A DNA stretch of 48,711 bases, from NCBI GenBank assembly GCA_947170725.1, contig CAMVUM010000025.1, positions 1 through 48,711 on the forward strand. The letters are read 5' to 3'. This document shows positions 9,171 through 17,387 of the stretch, piece by piece. The translations under genes and the position numbers were made by a program. The stretch is from an uncultured Prevotella sp. Lineage in GTDB: Bacteria > Bacteroidota > Bacteroidia > Bacteroidales > Bacteroidaceae. Under the pieces are notes generated by a model. It was not told the DNA's origin, did no database searches, and saw only the letters and a list, made by a program, of their open reading frames with translations. Each line of letters opens with the position of its first letter. The first letter of the stretch is position 1.

Positions 9171-9540
9171 GATTTTTTGTTTTTACATTTAATTTGGAAC
9201 AAAGATACAAAGAATCTGCAATATATCAACGTGTCATCTGAAATTATTTCATGGGACATCGGATAAATTCTCCGGATGTTCAAACTGCGCCCCACTGGAA
9301 TCACTGAACATAGAACTGAGATGAAAACGCAATCCGCATTTTAAGAAAAAGTCCTTGCCACACTGTGAAATAACAAAACAGCAGCATGGCAAGGGTTTTA
9401 GAGATATTGAAAAATCATGAAAATATAGGGACATCCCTTTGGAAACGTTGATATAATCATTTAATATTCAATAAGTATCGCAAAGTGATGTCCTCGATAT
9501 ATATCGTTTCATGACGATAAAGAGATTGGACACAAACGTC
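9171..9540. other. Gap between the DJ-1 gene and the cupin gene
   Basis: The left end holds the DJ-1 gene promoter. The rest has an imperfect hairpin at 9353-9394 (CCTTGCCA pairing with TGGCAAGG around a 16-base loop, plus a further CTG/CAG) and a 21-codon plus-strand ORF at 9386-9451 beginning MARVLEILKNHENIG. That ORF looks protein-like and could be the start of a lost gene, but I do not recognise it. Nothing else is supported. Confidence 0.4.
9200..9229 (-). promoter_or_regulatory. Promoter of the DJ-1 family gene
   Basis: On the minus strand, TTG (9229 to 9227) is followed after 19 bases by TATCTTTG (9207 to 9200), an exact match to the Bacteroidetes -33/-7 arrangement, just upstream of the 9170 start. 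Confidence 0.7.
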
Positions 9541-9990
9541 TCACCACTCCACCTTATCGCCAAGTATCACACCGTCAGCAGCATCGGTGGCCGTAAATGT
9601 CGCACCGCGATACTGCACGCAGAGCATCACAAGCGGCTCGGTACCGTTGTTGCGCACGCTGCGTCTGCCATCTGGAGCCACACGCACCACACTGCCCTCG
9701 CCTACCGGAACAATCTGTCCGTCAACCTGAAATTCTCCCTTTCCGACAAGGAAGAAATACAGTTCTTCGTGCTGCTTATGATTATGGATAAATCCTGTTT
9801 CTGTATGTGGCTGGAACACCTGAAACGAAAATTCACCGCCCGTAGCACCAACTGCCGTACCACCGAACACCTTGCCCGATATCCTCACTTTCGGTCCGAG
9901 TTCAAGCATATAGTCACCAAGTTCGTTGAGATGGCCGACGCTGACGGCCGTGAAGTTCTTTGCTTCCGCAATCTTTTCAATCTGTTTCAT
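9541..9990 (-). CDS. Cupin-domain protein
   Basis: This is a small single-domain cupin, a metal-binding beta-barrel. Cupin motif 1 is visible as GFIHNHKQHEELYF, giving the ligands His69, His71 and Glu75 or Glu76. Motif 2 is degenerate: around PDGRRSVRNNGTEP the usual PxxxH histidine is replaced by Arg, so one ligand may be missing. Length is 149 residues. It is transcribed away from the HxlR-family regulator with about 230 bases between the starts, so it is the likely regulatory target. Enzyme versus sensor function cannot be told apart from sequence. Confidence 0.82.
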   Translation of the reverse strand: MKQIEKIAEAKNFTAVSVGHLNELGDYMLELGPKVRISGKVFGGTAVGATGGEFSFQVFQPHTETGFIHNHKQHEELYFFLVGKGEFQVDGQIVPVGEGSVVRVAPDGRRSVRNNGTEPLVMLCVQYRGATFTATDAADGVILGDKVEW

Positions 9991-10089
9991 AATTGCTATC
10001 TGTTCGTTATTTATTATTAATTGGTCATTTGTAACTTCAAATATCGTTCTTTTATAATTTATAATTCACGATTTAAACTTATATTTTAT

Positions 10090-10097
10090 TATCTTTG
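10090..10097 (+). promoter_or_regulatory. -7 box of the HxlR-family gene
   Basis: TATCTTTG matches the TAnnTTTG consensus and points toward the regulator gene, predicting a leader of roughly 115 bases. I see no good -33 element. Confidence 0.5.
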
Positions 10098-10126
10098 CAC
10101 CGCGTTTACGCTGCATTTCAACGGTG

Positions 10127-10157
10127 CAAAGTTACGAACTATTTATCTATCATGCAA
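10127..10157 (-). promoter_or_regulatory. Promoter of the cupin gene
   Basis: Minus-strand TTG (10157 to 10155) is followed after 20 bases by TAACTTTG (10134 to 10127). Because the opposing HxlR -7 box lies at 10090-10097, the two transcripts would overlap by a few bases at their 5' ends, and the two polymerases would interfere. Confidence 0.55.
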
Positions 10158-10220
10158 TAAGTTACAAAAAGGTTGGTAAGTTACCCAAAACTCACTCTTG
10201 ATGAACAACAACAAGTTACG

Positions 10221-10622
10221 ATGGCAAAAAAATCAGATAAAAATTCAATCATTGAGATATGTCCAATCCGGAACGTCGTCGCACGCTTTGGCAACAAGTG
10301 GGCCCTGCTCGTCATCCTCATCTTAAGTGAGAACGGCAGCACACGCTTCAACCAGCTCGGCAAGCTCATCCCCGACATATCCACTAAGATGCTTTCCGGT
10401 ACGCTCCACACGCTCGAAGCTGACGGACTCGTCAGGCGCACAGTGTACGCCGAAGTTCCCATTCGCGTTGAGTATGAACTGACGCCAACGGGACAGTCAC
10501 TCGTGCCTATAATCCACCAGCTCACAGACTGGGCACTTCAGAACATAAAGTCGATAACGGCGCACCGCAGAAAATTTGAGAAGGATAGACTGTCCGATAC
10601 AAGCAAAGAACAAAAATCCTGA
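10221..10622 (+). CDS. HxlR-family winged-helix transcriptional regulator
   Basis: This is a MarR-like DNA-binding protein of the HxlR group. The diagnostic opening ICPIRNVVARFGNKWALLVI begins near residue 12, with Cys14 in the position used for redox or electrophile sensing in YodB, CatR and HypR. The recognition helix is in STKMLSGTLHTLEADGLV and the wing in PIRVEYELTPTGQSL. A longer frame could begin at a TTG codon (10173), but I chose the ATG at 10221. It gives a normal 133-residue protein, and the extra 16 residues would overlie the repeated AAGTTAC words. It is transcribed opposite to the cupin gene, its probable target. Confidence 0.88.
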   Translation: MAKKSDKNSIIEICPIRNVVARFGNKWALLVILILSENGSTRFNQLGKLIPDISTKMLSGTLHTLEADGLVRRTVYAEVPIRVEYELTPTGQSLVPIIHQLTDWALQNIKSITAHRRKFEKDRLSDTSKEQKS

Positions 10623-11204
10623 TTAACTTTTATTATATATTACAGCATATTCCAAAATAAAAGATTACCTTTGCAGAGTATAGTGAAAGCTGTCAGCTTT
10701 TTTTTGAGCATGGTGCTAATGCTCACGGATGTAATCAGTTGATAAAACGAACAGGAAGACCATTTGATTCATCTGTGCAAGAGGATTTGATGGCAATTAT
10801 AAACCATCTAAAAAAGGAGGTTGGAGAAATACAAAACAAAAGAAACGCAAAAGGGAGAGGCTATTCTTAAGAATGTCATCCTCAATTAGGTAGTGAACAA
10901 AAAACGTCGTTCTGTTAATGTGCGGCACAATCAATAAACCGAGAAAGCGTTTCCATTCAGACAACTTGAAATGAACATATAATACATATTGAGCTTTTAG
11001 CTCTTGTTCTCTCATTTTTCGAATACCGCCAAAACATTCGTCTTTCGAGAACAAGCAGATTGAAGGTTCATGCCGATAAGGTGTGAATTGTTCGTTTCTT
11101 GTAGAAAGACAGGTAACTTGGCGGTAACCGGAAAAATGATACCGGCAAAGAATGGTTTACGCCTTTTTCATAATTAGAATTAAAATCAATGAAAAAAAAT
11201 AATA
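10623..11204. other. Gap between the HxlR gene and an exported-protein gene
   Basis: The left third holds a -7-like TACCTTTG (10666-10673) followed by a startless protein-like frame, listed separately. Further right there is an inverted repeat CTTGTTCTC/GAGAACAAG (11003-11011 with 11047-11055). An 85-codon minus-strand ORF (10797-11054) overlaps both and resembles nothing I know. I do not support it as a gene. Confidence 0.4.
10676..10870 (+). pseudogene. Startless protein-like fragment, unrecognised
   Basis: From about 10676 to the TAA at 10868-10870 one plus frame reads with normal residue composition, including IKRTGRPFDSSVQEDLMA and ending NAKGRGYS. It has no ATG. A different frame from GTG 10684 reads like a signal sequence (KAVSFFLSMVLMLTD) and stops at 10741-10743, and a T8 run (10698-10705) lies in the overlap. 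Together these suggest a small gene broken by a frameshift behind an intact -7 box. I do not recognise the family. Confidence 0.3.
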
Positions 11205-11690
11205 ATGATTATTATCATCATTATGCTTTGTGGAGGCGAGATGGTGTCTGAAACATCTAAAGAAGTGGTTGTTAAAGCAGGGACAATTTTACTTTTACAG
11301 TCTGTTAATCAAGTAAAAGCTGCCGACGTGAAAGAAGGACAGATGGTTGATTTTTACGTCGTTCATGATTTAATAGTTGATGATATATGCGTTATCCCGA
11401 GCGGAACATTGGTAAAAGGAAAAGTAACAGAAGCCAAGAAAAGTTCATTGGCGGGAACAAAAGGACGTTTGGGTATAAACATTAGTTATTTGTATTTGCC
11501 GTCTGGGACACCTATTTATTTCTCTAATACAGATATTCGTATCAGAGGTAAGAATAAAACACCTTTGGCTGTTATTACAGGTCTTTTTTTATGGCCATGC
11601 ATATTCATACCTGGAACAAAGGCAGTAATGCCGGCAGGATATGAGGTGCAGGCAACTATTGCGGCAAATACGACAATTAGTGTAAAATAG
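11205..11690 (+). CDS. Exported protein of unknown function
   Basis: I do not recognise a named family, though similar proteins seem widespread in Bacteroidales. The chosen ATG gives a hydrophobic start (MIIIIIMLCGGEM) and then a beta-rich domain: residues 20-110 alternate VVVKAGTILLLQSVNQV, VDFYVVHDLIVDD, VIPSGTLVKGKVTEAKK and IYFSNTDIRIRGKNKTP. A second hydrophobic segment (VITGLFLWPCIFIPGTK) sits near 125, followed by MPAGYEVQATIAANTTI. This pattern resembles outer-surface or periplasmic beta-sandwich proteins. An upstream ATG at 11189 is one base out of frame because of an A8 run; with seven A residues the start would be MKKIIMIIIIIMLCGG, a better signal peptide with a possible lipobox cysteine. 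Confidence 0.65.
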   Translation: MIIIIIMLCGGEMVSETSKEVVVKAGTILLLQSVNQVKAADVKEGQMVDFYVVHDLIVDDICVIPSGTLVKGKVTEAKKSSLAGTKGRLGINISYLYLPSGTPIYFSNTDIRIRGKNKTPLAVITGLFLWPCIFIPGTKAVMPAGYEVQATIAANTTISVK

Positions 11691-11782
11691 TGTTTTGACC
11701 TATTATTTATTTCATTATATATTTTTGTTTGTCTTATGATGAGGCTATTGACAGAACTTTTCACAATATAGATTGTGTAATG

Positions 11783-11820
11783 GCAATATACGGGCAACCT
11801 GTGGCATGTCCGTATATTGC
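11783..11820. repeat. 14-base hairpin after the exported-protein gene
   Basis: GCAATATACGGGCA (11783-11796) pairs with TGTCCGTATATTGC (11807-11820), with one G-T pair and a 10-base loop. No T-run follows. It sits about 90 bases past the stop of the gene at 11205-11690 and could protect the 3' end of its transcript. Confidence 0.5.
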
Positions 11821-11951
11821 ATTGGCATGCAAGCAGGTATTTCATGCTGCGGCTTTCAACTAATTGATATTCAAAATTCTGGATATTGTATTCATATATC
11901 GGCAAGTCTCAAAGTCATTTATTCTATGCTGTGCTGCATGCACCTGCTTCG

Positions 11952-12253
11952 TCACGAAATCATCTTTAATCCTACATGAAGAACATACGCAAGAACGTGG
12001 CGGGCTCGCCGAAGATGAATATGCCTACAAGCACTGTACCGACTGCACCGCTGCCCGTCCAAACGAGATAGGCCGTACCGAGCGGCAGGGTATGGGTGGC
12101 GCGAGCGAGAAGTCCCATGCTGGTGACAGTGAAAACGAGGAAACCGCCCATCCATGCCCACCATTCCATTCCAGTAACAACCTTAGTGCGGCCAAGACAA
12201 TAGGTAAAACCGACTTTACAAAGTCCTGCAACAATCAATATTATCTAGTTCAT
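11952..12253 (-). pseudogene. Decayed SugE/Gdx-type small multidrug resistance transporter
   Basis: The SMR family are four-helix membrane exporters; the SugE/Gdx branch exports guanidinium. The SugE core is clear in YLVWTGSGAVGTVLVGI and FGEPATFLRMFF. Three lesions are visible. The second codon after the ATG at 12253 is TAG, giving MN(stop)IILIVAGL where the family has Trp. The essential membrane Glu of the first helix is Lys (GLCKVGF for the usual GLxEVxF). The fourth helix is mostly lost: after LRMFFM the frame stops, and its end VGLKMIS is found in another frame up to 11952. A -7 box is still present upstream. A separate, shorter translation from an internal start cannot be excluded but would lack the essential Glu. 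Confidence 0.75.
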
Positions 12254-12326
12254 AATGATGTAAAAAGCGAAAAAATCCTCTTTATGGCTGCAGTAATATC
12301 CGGCGTCTCCTTCCCTATGACGGACA

Positions 12327-12334
12327 CAAAGGTA
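12327..12334 (-). promoter_or_regulatory. -7 box upstream of the decayed SMR gene
   Basis: TACCTTTG reads on the minus strand (12334 to 12327), about 75 bases before the old ATG at 12253. The roughly 65-base leader contains a short CGTC/GACG stem. Because SugE genes are often guanidine-riboswitch controlled, the leader merits a covariance search, but I see no match to a known motif by eye. Confidence 0.5.
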
Positions 12335-12891
12335 CGAAAAAAATATTCAGAAGTCCGTGCACCAGGCAATTAAAACGTATTTTACTGTCATAATAATATC
12401 ACAGAATTTAACACTTAAAAAATCTCAAAATAGAAAGCGGCAAAGTCTAAATCCTGACACGACAATGACATTTTCTGACGTTCGGCGGCAAAATCCTGAC
12501 CAAGGAGGCCCTCCCGACTCTACAGCAGGACTGCTTTCGTATTACAACGGGGCTGCCGTCATCTTCCAACAAGGCCCCCGTTGCACCCCCGTAAGACCCT
12601 TACGGCAAAATAAAACAGGACTATTTATTGCACAGATTTTACCAGAACCGGCGCAACACGCGGCAGATCAAGAATTTAAAGATGCACACTCAAATTTCGC
12701 GAATTTGCACCCCTGGGATTTTTATTTCAGAATATTGCAAGGATTTGAAGGTATTTGTCGGGATAATTCCGAGCTTTTAACAGTTTAGCCCCCTTTGACG
12801 ACGCTCATATCCACACCTGTCCGCAACGTCCGTCGCAGACTCTTATGCACTCATACGCGTGCGGTCATCGTTTTTTTCGTCACAAATCCGA

Positions 12892-12920
12892 TTGATATTC
12901 ATCGTTTTTTATTAATTTTG
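12892..12920 (+). promoter_or_regulatory. Promoter of valS
   Basis: TTG at 12892-12894 is followed after 18 bases by TAATTTTG at 12913-12920, a good Bacteroidetes -33/-7 pair, giving a leader of about 50 bases. Confidence 0.7.
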
Positions 12921-12976
12921 CATCGTTTTATATTACCATCAATACGATTTTAAAGATAAAAACGACATAAATTTAT

Positions 12977-15613
12977 ATGGAATTAGCAAGCAAATACGAC
13001 CCGCAAGCCGTGGAGTCGAAATGGTATCAGTATTGGCTTGACAACAAGCTCTTCAGCAGCAAGCCTGACGGTCGCGAACCCTACACGATTGTGATCCCGC
13101 CGCCAAACGTGACGGGCGTGCTCCACATGGGCCACATGCTCAACAACACCATTCAGGACATTCTCGTGCGTCGCGCAAGAATGGAAGGCAAGAACGCGTG
13201 TTGGGTTCCGGGAACGGACCACGCTTCCATTGCCACCGAGGCCAAAGTTGTGAACAAACTGGCACAGCAGGGCATCAAAAAGACCGACCTGACGCGCAAC
13301 GAGTTCCTCGGTCACGCATGGGACTGGACTAACGAACATGGAGGCATCATCCTTAAGCAATTGCGTCGTCTGGGAGCAAGCTGCGACTGGGACCGCACGG
13401 CGTTCACTATGGACGAGAAGCGTTCAGAGGGTGTTATCAAGGTTTTTTGCGACCTCTACGAAAAAGGACTTATCTACCGCGGCGTGCGCATGGTCAACTG
13501 GGACCCGCAGGCACAAACAGCCTTGTCTGACGAGGAGGTGATCTATAAGGAGGAGCACTCGAAACTCTATTACCTGCGCTACATGGTGAAGGAAGAGCCC
13601 GGCAAATATGCCATCGTGGCCACAACACGCCCAGAGACTATTATGGGAGACACCGCCATGTGCATCAATCCCAATGACCCGAAAAACCAGTGGTTGCGGG
13701 GCAAGCATGTGATCGTGCCACTTGTGGGCCGCGAAATTCCAGTCATTGAGGACGACTATGTTGACATCGAGTTCGGTACAGGCTGCCTGAAAGTGACTCC
13801 CGCCCACGATATCAACGACCATGCTCTCGGTCTGAAGCACAATCTGGAGACTATCGACATTTTCAACGACAACGGAACTATCAGCGAGGCTGCCGGCATG
13901 TATGTCGGCATGGATCGCATGGACGTTCGCCGCCAGATAGAAAAGGACCTAACGGAAGCCGGACTGATGGAGAAGGTGGAGGATTACACAAACAAGGTGG
14001 GATGTTCCGAGCGTACCGGCGTGCCAATCGAGCCGAAGCTATCAACACAGTGGTTCCTCTCAATGAAACATTTCGCCGACCTGTCACTCGATCCTGTGAT
14101 GACTGATGAGATCCTGTTCTATCCCGCAAAATACAAGAACACGTATCGCCATTGGCTGGAGAATATCAAGGACTGGTGTATCAGCCGTCAGTTGTGGTGG
14201 GGCCACCGCATACCGGCCTACTATTTCACGACGGCCGACGGAAAGCGCGACCTTGTTGTAGCACGCACTACAGAAGAGGCTTTGGCCAAGGCTCAGGAGA
14301 AAAATGCGGATTTGACCATCGCCGACCTGACTCAGGACGAAGACTGTCTCGACACATGGTTCTCGTCATGGCTGTGGCCCATCTCGGTGTTCGACGGCGT
14401 GAACAACCCCGACAACGAGGAAATCAAATACTACTATCCCACGAGCGACCTCGTGACCGGACCGGACATCATCTTCTTCTGGGTAGCCCGAATGATTATG
14501 GCCGGATATGAATATCGTGGAACGTTCCCCTTCAAACATGTCTACTTCACGGGTATCGTCCGCGACAAGTTGGGACGTAAGATGTCGAAGAGTCTCGGCA
14601 ACTCACCCGACCCGCTGATGCTCATCGACAAATATGGAGCCGACGGCGTGCGCATGGGTATGATGCTCTCCGCACCGGCCGGAAACGACATTCTCTTCGA
14701 CGAAAGCCTCTGCGAACAGGGACGCAACTTCAACAATAAGATTTGGAACGCCTTCCGACTGGTTAAAGGATGGCAGGTGGCAGACGACGCACAGCCCGAA
14801 GCCAACACCACGGCTGCACGGTGGTTTGAGGCCAAGCTGAAACAAACCAATGCTGAGGTGGACGACCTGTTCCGCAAGTACCGCATTTCAGAGGCGCTCA
14901 TGGCTGTCTACCGTCTGTTCTGGGACGAGTTCTCAAGCTGGTATCTCGAGATGGTGAAGCCGGCGTACGGACAGCCCATCGACCGCACAACATACGATGC
15001 GACCATCTCATTCTTTGAGACACTCCTCAAAATGCTCCATCCTTTCATGCCGTTCATCACCGAAGAACTGTGGCAGCACATTTGCGACCGTAGCGATGGA
15101 GAGTCTATCATGCGCGACAAGCTGGAGGTGGCCGCCCTTACAGAGGACGACGAGCGCCTGGTGGCTGACATTGAGAATGTGAAACAGATTGTGAGCGGTG
15201 TGCGCACTGTACGCAATCAGAAGAACATCGCCCCGAAAGAGGCTCTGACACTCCAGACTGTAGGCGCCAACAAGTATGAGGCTTATTCAAGCGTTATCAC
15301 CAAAATGGCCAATCTGTCGTCTATCGACGTCGTAATGGAAAAGGATACTACGGCCGCTGCCTTCATGGTCGGCACTGACGAATTTGCCGTGCCGCTGGGC
15401 GACATGATTGACACCGAGGCTGAAATAGCCAAACTTGAAGCTCAACTGAAACACCTCGAAGGCTTCCTCATCGGAATCAAGAAGAAACTCTCAAACGAGA
15501 AGTTTGTAGCTAATGCGCCCGAAGCCGTCGTGGCGATGGAGCGCAAGAAGCTGAGTGACAGCGAGGAAAAGATTGCTGCAATCAAGGAGTCGCTGGCTGC
15601 ATTGAAGGGCTAA
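12977..15613 (+). CDS. valS: Valyl-tRNA synthetase
   Basis: ValRS charges tRNA-Val and edits mischarged threonine. Class I signatures are HMGH (His50-His53, in [14 protein letters not shown]) and KMSKS at 535-539. The CP1 editing domain between them includes the [12 protein letters not shown] segment near 220 and [13 protein letters not shown] near 275. The anticodon-binding helical domain follows (about 640-790), and the C-terminal tRNA-binding coiled coil is [14 protein letters not shown] through the Lys/Glu-rich end. The 878-residue length is normal. The gene is monocistronic with its own promoter and a clear terminator. Its GC content is visibly higher than its neighbours upstream. Confidence 0.98.
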   Translation: MELASKYDPQAVESKWYQYWLDNKLFSSKPDGREPYTIVIPPPNVTGVLHMGHMLNNTIQDILVRRARMEGKNACWVPGTDHASIATEAKVVNKLAQQGIKKTDLTRNEFLGHAWDWTNEHGGIILKQLRRLGASCDWDRTAFTMDEKRSEGVIKVFCDLYEKGLIYRGVRMVNWDPQAQTALSDEEVIYKEEHSKLYYLRYMVKEEPGKYAIVATTRPETIMGDTAMCINPNDPKNQWLRGKHVIVPLVGREIPVIEDDYVDIEFGTGCLKVTPAHDINDHALGLKHNLETIDIFNDNGTISEAAGMYVGMDRMDVRRQIEKDLTEAGLMEKVEDYTNKVGCSERTGVPIEPKLSTQWFLSMKHFADLSLDPVMTDEILFYPAKYKNTYRHWLENIKDWCISRQLWWGHRIPAYYFTTADGKRDLVVARTTEEALAKAQEKNADLTIADLTQDEDCLDTWFSSWLWPISVFDGVNNPDNEEIKYYYPTSDLVTGPDIIFFWVARMIMAGYEYRGTFPFKHVYFTGIVRDKLGRKMSKSLGNSPDPLMLIDKYGADGVRMGMMLSAPAGNDILFDESLCEQGRNFNNKIWNAFRLVKGWQVADDAQPEANTTAARWFEAKLKQTNAEVDDLFRKYRISEALMAVYRLFWDEFSSWYLEMVKPAYGQPIDRTTYDATISFFETLLKMLHPFMPFITEELWQHICDRSDGESIMRDKLEVAALTEDDERLVADIENVKQIVSGVRTVRNQKNIAPKEALTLQTVGANKYEAYSSVITKMANLSSIDVVMEKDTTAAAFMVGTDEFAVPLGDMIDTEAEIAKLEAQLKHLEGFLIGIKKKLSNEKFVANAPEAVVAMERKKLSDSEEKIAAIKESLAALKG

Positions 15614-15637
15614 GGAACACAGTAAAACCACCGTATT

Positions 15638-15677
15638 AAAATAGAGTCGCTACAAGTTACTGCGACTCTATTTTTTT
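15638..15677 (+). terminator. Terminator of valS
   Basis: AAAATAGAGTCGC (15638-15650) pairs with GCGACTCTATTTT (15662-15674) around an 11-base loop and runs into a T7 tract. Confidence 0.9.
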
Positions 15678-15713
15678 GATTATACATATACTATCGACAT
15701 GTCGTCCTGTATA

Positions 15714-17210
15714 TCACTTCCGACCAATCTTGCCAGCCACACGTTTCATCAGCGCATCCCACAGGGTTGTCTTACGGCGCAGGATATGTATGGAATAGGC
15801 GGCACTGGCAAGACACACGATTGTTCCCAAAACACAATAAAGCAACAAGTCTGAAACAAAGGTAATTGCGTAGGCTGACAAACCGAGAGCCAACTGTACT
15901 GAAGAATACCTCAACACATGCCATGACGGGAAGTAACGATAACGGAAGCCGGCATAAAGAAAAGCCAATATTAGGTCGAGAAGATTTGACAGAGACAGGG
16001 CTATGCCAGTTCCGAAAAGGCCGTATGAAGAATATCCGACAATGACAAATATGACGAGGAACATGTATGACAAGGCCTCAAGAACGAGAAACGCGACAGA
16101 TTCCCCCTTTGCCAGCACAATATATGATACCGGAAGATAAACGGATTTAAAATACATGGAGAATGATGCTGCCTGAGCCATGGCAACTACGGGCAGAAAA
16201 CTATCGGTGTATAGCAATGGAAGAAGAATCGGCAAGGACAGCATGAATACGCTCAGCATTGGCGAAAGAAGCAGAACCGAGACTTCTATCTGGCGGTTGA
16301 CCGTTGTATTAACGGCCGGGGTATCATGATTTATCGCGGACAGGCGTGGGAAGTAGTCAGTCTCCATTGCCGAGAATACCATGCCGGCGTATGTTATGGT
16401 AAGCATGAATCCGGCGTTATAAAGTCCCACGGTGCATAGATCGCTACTGACATTAAGATATGCCCGAATTATCATCTCTGCCCCGCTACCGAATATGCCG
16501 GCAAGAGTGAAAGCCACTCCAAGGCGTATCATCCCCATTCCCTCACCCAAGATCCCGTTGACGCCGCGAAGCCGCAATGGATAAAAACGATAGGAATAAA
16601 GCATCGTGACAATCATTCCGACGAAGGCCATGAGCACAATGACAGGAATTATGCCTGACTCTTTGAAGAAATAATAGATGGGAATTGAGACAAACAAGGA
16701 TACAACGACCAGATATATCTGTATCACAGCTAAAGCACGCAGACGGCGAGAGGCTTTCAGTATGGCCGTCTCACCACCGGTTATTGCAATCATCGCTACA
16801 GCCGGAGCAAGGAGAAGAAAATGGAGGGTGTGGTCGCCCCAAGAGAATGTCCAGTCGCTGAGCAACGGCCCGACTACGATACAGACCAACATTCCGAGCA
16901 GGGCTGTCATAAGACACCACGCACGCACAACCTTAATAAAATGGGAAATACGTTCGTTGTCACCTTCATCAAAAATTTCTGAAAGATGGCGCACGGCACT
17001 GAAAGATATTCCGAGACAGGTTGTCTGGGATATGAAGCTGACCGCAGAATTGAACAATGACGTGAGCCCCATCCCCCCCGGTCCGAGAAGCATGGCGACA
17101 AGTTTATTACGTACAAGGCCGATCAGAATGTTGAGTCCCTGTACGCCACCGAATATTCCAGTATATTTCAATATATGGCTGTAACTTTCCTTTGATTCTG
17201 TTTCTGTCAT
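15714..17210 (-). CDS. Polysaccharide flippase (Wzx/MVF-type O-antigen translocase)
   Basis: This is an integral membrane protein with about 12-14 helices across 498 residues, of the MATE-like MOP superfamily. It probably flips lipid-linked glycan units across the inner membrane. The N-terminus has GVQGLNILIGLVRNKLVAML and LGPGGMGLTSL, typical of WzxE-like translocases, and a conserved cytoplasmic loop SEIFDEGDNERIS near residue 90. It is transcribed away from three glycosyltransferase genes, which fits a surface-polysaccharide or lipopolysaccharide locus. No polymerase (Wzy) or initiating sugar transferase is in the window. Confidence 0.88.
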   Translation of the reverse strand: MTETESKESYSHILKYTGIFGGVQGLNILIGLVRNKLVAMLLGPGGMGLTSLFNSAVSFISQTTCLGISFSAVRHLSEIFDEGDNERISHFIKVVRAWCLMTALLGMLVCIVVGPLLSDWTFSWGDHTLHFLLLAPAVAMIAITGGETAILKASRRLRALAVIQIYLVVVSLFVSIPIYYFFKESGIIPVIVLMAFVGMIVTMLYSYRFYPLRLRGVNGILGEGMGMIRLGVAFTLAGIFGSGAEMIIRAYLNVSSDLCTVGLYNAGFMLTITYAGMVFSAMETDYFPRLSAINHDTPAVNTTVNRQIEVSVLLLSPMLSVFMLSLPILLPLLYTDSFLPVVAMAQAASFSMYFKSVYLPVSYIVLAKGESVAFLVLEALSYMFLVIFVIVGYSSYGLFGTGIALSLSNLLDLILAFLYAGFRYRYFPSWHVLRYSSVQLALGLSAYAITFVSDLLLYCVLGTIVCLASAAYSIHILRRKTTLWDALMKRVAGKIGRK

Positions 17211-17328
17211 CTGAATAGTAAACGGACATTCACCGTTTTTATTACATGTACCTGGAAGTTTCTGCTCTGCTTTTCTGGAAATTCTAAAAAATAGCCGACG
17301 GTTCTTCCTCTATAAAGAAATAAGTTAG

Positions 17329-17336
17329 TACCTTTG
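17329..17336 (+). promoter_or_regulatory. -7 box of the glycosyltransferase operon
   Basis: TACCTTTG at 17329-17336 lies about 50 bases before the first glycosyltransferase start. No -33 TTG is evident. Confidence 0.55.
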
Positions 17337-17387
17337 CATAAAAGCTATGTCAAACAGGATCTCCCTGAGTAAGAACCATATTGCTTT

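Larger units (their letters stand above)
10031..10219. promoter_or_regulatory. Repeated AAGTTAC words across the cupin/HxlR promoters
   Basis: The word AAGTTAC occurs at 10129-10135, 10159-10165, 10178-10184 and 10213-10219, and inverted (GTAACTT) at 10031-10037. The copy at 10129 overlaps the cupin -7 box, and the last ends two bases before the ATG chosen for the regulator. HxlR-family proteins bind near their own promoters as dimers, so these are candidate operators. The word also arises by chance from TAACTTTG promoters, which weakens the case. Confidence 0.35.
12254..12976. other. Long non-coding stretch before valS with several hairpins
   Basis: The left end carries the leader and promoter of the decayed SMR gene. 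From about 12440 to 12790 the DNA is richer in GC and full of short inverted repeats: CAACGGGG with CCCCGTTG (12545-12552, 12576-12583), CCGTAAG with CTTACGG (12589-12595, 12599-12605, three-base loop) and CAAATT with AATTTG (12691-12696, 12702-12707). No frame looks like a known protein. The last 90 bases hold the valS promoter. The block may be a dispersed non-coding element. Confidence 0.5.

Noticed and set aside
9511..10020. 169-codon plus-strand ORF across the cupin gene
   Set aside because: It is the antisense shadow of the cupin gene, which has a clear metal-binding motif and a promoter.
10797..11054. 85-codon minus-strand ORF
   Set aside because: It overlaps a better plus-strand protein-like frame, shows no recognisable domain, and has no promoter or ribosome site.
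12254..12325. Guanidine riboswitch in the leader of the decayed SMR gene
   Set aside because: The context fits, but the short CGTC/GACG stem does not match the guanidine motifs I know, so it is not claimed as a feature.
12357..12788. 143-codon plus-strand ORF before valS
   Set aside because: It spans several inverted repeats, has low-complexity composition (many Gln, Pro, Asn) and no family resemblance; the hairpins explain the region better.
13424..13840. 138-codon minus-strand ORF inside valS
   Set aside because: Antisense to the editing domain of a highly conserved tRNA synthetase; rich in His and Val, as such shadows usually are.
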